A model generated the notes under the pieces. That model ran no database searches and was not told where the DNA came from. It was given only the letters and a program-made list of their open reading frames with translations. A program made the translations under genes and the position numbers. Below are positions 5,872 to 8,612 of a stretch of DNA of 8,612 bases, one piece after another. Source of the DNA: Gemmatimonadota bacterium (GTDB taxonomy: Bacteria; Gemmatimonadota; Gemmatimonadetes; Gemmatimonadales; Gemmatimonadaceae); the NCBI GenBank assembly GCA_028287205.1, contig JAQBQC010000392.1, forward strand, positions 1 through 8,612, read 5' to 3'. Position 1 is the stretch's first letter. Each line of letters begins with the position of its first letter.

Positions 5872-6701
5872 TCTCCGTGAGTCGCATCGCCCGACCCCTG
5901 CGCGGAGTCGAGCGGCACGCCGTAGTCGGACAGAATCCTGTGAATTGCGGGCCGCTCGCGCACGAGCAGCGCGTTGAGCGTGCGTGCCAGCGCGGTGTCG
6001 GTGCGGCGCACTCCCATCGCGATGTCGAAGGCGAAGGTCTGCCCGGACCGGTCGCGAGCAGCGGTCAGCGGCACGATCGTGAGCGGCGTGGGAGCGCGCT
6101 TCGCGAAGTAGCCGGCGAACGGGCCCCACACGATCGCGACATCGATCTCGCCGCGCTCCAGCGCCTCGAGGATGTGAGCCTGTGGATTCGGCTTGGAGTA
6201 GTCACCGACGATCGGATAGCCATGCACGTTCTCGATGATCCCGCGCGCTGCGAGCGCCTGCGCGGGCGGTGTGTTCTGATAGTCGTCACCGATCATGTGT
6301 ACGCCCACCTTGAGCGAGCGCAGCGCGCTGTCGTCGAGCGAGCGCACGTGTACGGGACTCTTCGTGCGATACACGATCACGTAGGTGGAGCGATAGTACG
6401 GCGCCGTCGTGAGCAGCGGACCGAATGCGGCCGGCACTCCCATGTAGACGTCGCACGCACCGGCCTTGAGTCCCTTGCGAACGAAGCCGCGCATTTGCGG
6501 ACGCCAGCTGAACTCCACGGTCGTTCCCATGTCGTGCGCGAGCAGATCCGCGATGCGATTTTCGAATCCCGCGCGCTGCTCGTTGGAGAACGGAAGGTTG
6601 TTCGGATCGGCGCAGACGCGAAGCGGCGGCACTGGCAGCCGGTGCGGCACCGCACCAGCCGTCGAGAGCACGAGCAGCGCCGCCGCGACGCGACCGATCA
6701 T
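5868..6701 (-). CDS. xoxJ: MxaJ/XoxJ-like periplasmic substrate-binding protein
   Basis: This 277-residue protein has a signal peptide (about 1-17, hydrophobic AALLVLSTAGA) and a type II periplasmic binding fold. Family-typical segments are LRVCADPNNLPFSN (27-40), GFENRIADLLA (45-55), WRPQMRGFVRKGL (66-78), AGACDVYMGVP (80-90), TTAPYYRSTYV (98-108) and DVAIVWGPFAGYFA (187-200). Cys30 and Cys83 could form a disulfide. Proteins of this kind are annotated as quinoprotein-dehydrogenase-associated ABC substrate-binding proteins. XoxJ/MxaJ is thought to help activate or mature the dehydrogenase and not to feed a transporter, and no ABC permease or ATPase is nearby. ATG 6701 gives an ATGA overlap with the dehydrogenase stop and starts a good signal peptide. 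The longer open frame to 6833 lacks one. No Shine-Dalgarno site is seen, consistent with coupled translation. Confidence 0.88.
   Translation of the reverse strand: MIGRVAAALLVLSTAGAVPHRLPVPPLRVCADPNNLPFSNEQRAGFENRIADLLAHDMGTTVEFSWRPQMRGFVRKGLKAGACDVYMGVPAAFGPLLTTAPYYRSTYVIVYRTKSPVHVRSLDDSALRSLKVGVHMIGDDYQNTPPAQALAARGIIENVHGYPIVGDYSKPNPQAHILEALERGEIDVAIVWGPFAGYFAKRAPTPLTIVPLTAARDRSGQTFAFDIAMGVRRTDTALARTLNALLVRERPAIHRILSDYGVPLDSAQGSGDATHGE
6698..6701 (-). other. ATGA start-stop overlap, dehydrogenase/binding protein
   Basis: The stop of the dehydrogenase (6700-6698) and the start of the binding protein (6701-6699) overlap by four bases. No ribosome binding site precedes the second gene, so reinitiation after termination is the likely mechanism. 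Confidence 0.75.
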
Positions 6702-8551
6702 TGCACGACGAACACGTGCAGCGCGCCGCCCGCCTTGGTGTGCTCGGGCAAATCCTTCATCGCGTTGACGGCGCCGAGTGCGGCGTACGGATCGTCCGTC
6801 GACAGATTGCCCGGGACGATCGCGCCCGCCCATCCGCCCACGCCCTCGTAGATGGCGATGTACTGCTTGCCATCGGGGCCGAGGAAGGTGATCGGATTAC
6901 CGACGATGCCCGACTTGAAGTGCGTCTTCCAGAGCACATTGCCGTTCGTGGCGTTCACCGCCTTGAAGTCGCCGTCCATCGTGCCGTAGAACACGAGGTC
7001 GCCGCCGGTGGCGAGCGCGCCCGACCACACCGGAAAGTTCTCCTTGATCCCCCACACCTTCTTTCCGGTGCCGGCATCCCAGGCGAGGAACTCGCCGCGA
7101 TTGCCGCCGGGACCACCGTACATCTTCACCGCTGCGCCGACGTACGGCGTGCCCGCGATGTACTTCAAATCGACGCCGCCGTAGTCCATGCAGAGATTCG
7201 TCGCCGGCGTGTAGAACAGATGCGTGCGTGGCGAGAAGGCGGCGGGCTGCTGATCGCGTGCGCCCGTGGACGACGGACAGATGTTCGTCGTCATGCGACC
7301 CTGATGCGTCTGCTTGTCCTCCACGAGCGTCGGACGGCCAGACTGCAGGTTCACGCCCGTCGCCCAGTTCAGGTACTGGAATGGCTGCGCGACCAGCACT
7401 TCGCCCGTATTGCGATCCATGGTGTACGCGAAGCCATTGCGATCGAAGTGCACGAGGACCTTTCGCGTGGCACCGTCGATCGGGATGTCCGCGACGATGT
7501 GCTCGTTCACGCCATCGTAATCCCATGCGTCGTGCGGCGTGTACTGGTACGCCCACTTGAGCTGCCCGGTATCCGCGTCGCGCGCGAGGGCCGCCGTCGA
7601 AAAGAGATTGTCTCCGGGGCGGAGATCGGGATTCCACGAGCCAGGGTTCGCGGTGCCGTAGAACACCGAGTTGGTCTCGGGATCGTACGTGAGCCAGCCC
7701 CACACCGTGGAGCCGCCGAGCTTCCACTGCTCGCCGCGCCAGCTCGTGACGCCGCTGTTCTGGGTTTTCATCGCGGCGTAGAACGGCTTGTAGCTCGAGC
7801 CAATCTTCACGTCCTTGTCCGGCCCTGTGTTGTAGGCCTGCCAGACGATCTTCCCCGTTCTCGCATTGAGCGCGGTGATCCATCCCCGCACGCCCATCTC
7901 ACCGCCGCTGTTCCCGACATAGACTTTCCCCTTCACGACGAGAGGCGCCATCGTCATCGTCGATCCCTGATTCGGATCCGCGAGCTTGGTGCGCCACACT
8001 TCCTTCCCGGTCTGCGCATTCACGGCGACCGTCTGGTTGTCGAGCACGTTGTAGATGATGTTGCCGTCGGAGTACGACGCGCCGCGATTCACATCATCGC
8101 AGCACGCCTTTCCGAACGCCGTCGGATCGATGGGCGGCGCGTATTCCCAGAGCTTCGCGGGTCCGGGCTTCGACAGGTCGAACGCAACGAGCTTGTTGGG
8201 ATACGGCGTGACGATATACATTCTGCCGCCCACGACCAGCGGCTGTCCCTCGTGCCCGTCGGCGATCCCGGTCGTGTAGTTCCACGCCTCCTTCAGCTGC
8301 GCAACGTTGCTCGTGGTAATCTTGTCCAGCTCGCTGTAGCGCGTGCCTCCGTAGTCGTGCGCAGGGGTCACCCAATCGCCTTCCTTCGATCCAGGCGGCA
8401 GCATGCTGCGCGTGGAGCTCTGGGAAGCGGGCGCGGGAGCTTTCGAAAGTGATGGCGCTGCCGGTGCCTGCGCGCGTGCAGCGCAGGGCACGAGCGCCGC
8501 AACTGCGAAACAACGGGTGATCGAGCGCCAGGTACCATTGCTGGCGTGCAT
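6698..8551 (-). CDS. xoxF: XoxF-type lanthanide-dependent PQQ alcohol (methanol) dehydrogenase
   Basis: This 617-residue periplasmic quinoprotein has an eight-bladed propeller. It oxidises methanol or other primary alcohols to aldehydes and passes electrons to cytochrome c. A signal peptide ends near Ala27 (AARA/QA), followed by an Ala/Pro/Ser linker to about 50. Active-site features include the vicinal disulfide Cys150-Cys151 (ACCDDVNRG), Glu218 (SGGEMGVRG), Asn302 (NPGSWNPD), catalytic Asp344 and Arg371. Asp346 in PHDAWDYDGVNE is the extra acidic ligand that marks lanthanide-binding XoxF; calcium MxaF has Ala there. Cys425 and Cys454 probably form a second disulfide. The C-terminal GVGGWAG (570-576) is typical. 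Length is normal for the family. A ribosome binding site (GGAG, 8 bases upstream) supports ATG 8551. It is the first gene of the three-gene operon. No MxaI small subunit is present, also as expected for XoxF. The exact XoxF clade cannot be told by eye. Confidence 0.93.
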   Translation of the reverse strand: MHASNGTWRSITRCFAVAALVPCAARAQAPAAPSLSKAPAPASQSSTRSMLPPGSKEGDWVTPAHDYGGTRYSELDKITTSNVAQLKEAWNYTTGIADGHEGQPLVVGGRMYIVTPYPNKLVAFDLSKPGPAKLWEYAPPIDPTAFGKACCDDVNRGASYSDGNIIYNVLDNQTVAVNAQTGKEVWRTKLADPNQGSTMTMAPLVVKGKVYVGNSGGEMGVRGWITALNARTGKIVWQAYNTGPDKDVKIGSSYKPFYAAMKTQNSGVTSWRGEQWKLGGSTVWGWLTYDPETNSVFYGTANPGSWNPDLRPGDNLFSTAALARDADTGQLKWAYQYTPHDAWDYDGVNEHIVADIPIDGATRKVLVHFDRNGFAYTMDRNTGEVLVAQPFQYLNWATGVNLQSGRPTLVEDKQTHQGRMTTNICPSSTGARDQQPAAFSPRTHLFYTPATNLCMDYGGVDLKYIAGTPYVGAAVKMYGGPGGNRGEFLAWDAGTGKKVWGIKENFPVWSGALATGGDLVFYGTMDGDFKAVNATNGNVLWKTHFKSGIVGNPITFLGPDGKQYIAIYEGVGGWAGAIVPGNLSTDDPYAALGAVNAMKDLPEHTKAGGALHVFVVQ

Positions 8552-8559
8552 GTGATGCT

Positions 8560-8564
8560 CTCCG
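8560..8564 (-). promoter_or_regulatory. Ribosome binding site of the PQQ dehydrogenase
   Basis: CGGAG on the minus strand, with the core GGAG ending 8 bases before the ATG at 8551. It supports this start. Confidence 0.55.
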
Positions 8565-8577
8565 TGACGGTCTCGAA

Positions 8578-8583
8578 ATTGTA
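8578..8583 (-). promoter_or_regulatory. Possible -10 element of the xox operon
   Basis: TACAAT on the minus strand matches the sigma-70 -10 consensus at five of six positions and lies in the only AT-rich patch upstream of the dehydrogenase. The start codon is about 27 bases beyond it. No good -35 is present at 16-18 bases, and the window ends soon after, so the call is weak. Confidence 0.3.
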
Positions 8584-8612
8584 TTGCAATGAGCGCACCG
8601 CGATCACGCGAC

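Noticed and set aside
6701..8452. Long open frame (583 codons) on the plus strand opposite the PQQ dehydrogenase
   Set aside because: It is the antisense shadow of a GC-rich gene with strong third-position bias. The translation is Arg/His/Val-rich with no domain, while the minus frame is an unmistakable XoxF.

Overview
The window is GC-rich, gene-dense bacterial chromosome. Eight protein genes fill almost all of it. I see no RNA gene, CRISPR array, insertion sequence or integration scar. The GC content, short gaps, Tat and lipoprotein export signals and the mix of families suggest a soil- or sediment-type bacterium. Gemmatimonadota, or a similar phylum such as Acidobacteriota, is my best guess from the protein flavour. 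That is an inference and no marker gene is present to confirm it.

Left part (1-1990). A 5'-truncated zinc metallopeptidase-like gene (HEAAH motif) overlaps by 16 bases an ATP-grasp gene of the D-alanine-D-alanine-ligase type. The two are probably one translationally coupled unit of unknown substrate. A 76-residue unknown protein lies convergent to them on the minus strand.

Middle part (1991-5330). A 138-base divergent intergenic region separates the small protein from an aldo/keto reductase (pyridoxal-reductase/YdbC-like). The reductase ends tail-to-tail with a DedA-family membrane protein, and the two stop codons share a CTAG palindrome. The DedA gene is divergent from a Tat-exported amidase-signature hydrolase with an intact Lys-Ser-Ser triad.

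Right part (5344-8551, minus strand). This is the most informative locus: a three-gene operon, each junction a 4-base ATGA overlap. It encodes a PQQ-dependent alcohol dehydrogenase with the Asp-Tyr-Asp signature of lanthanide-dependent XoxF enzymes, a MxaJ/XoxJ-like periplasmic binding protein, and a lipoprotein c-type cytochrome that could accept the electrons (XoxG-like role). Together they would form a periplasmic rare-earth-dependent methanol/alcohol oxidation module. The order is F-J-G, not the F-G-J order of classical methylotrophs. No PQQ synthesis or formaldehyde-handling gene is inside the window.

I did not find a clearly undescribed system. The best candidates for follow-up are the metallopeptidase/ATP-grasp pair and the variant xox operon.
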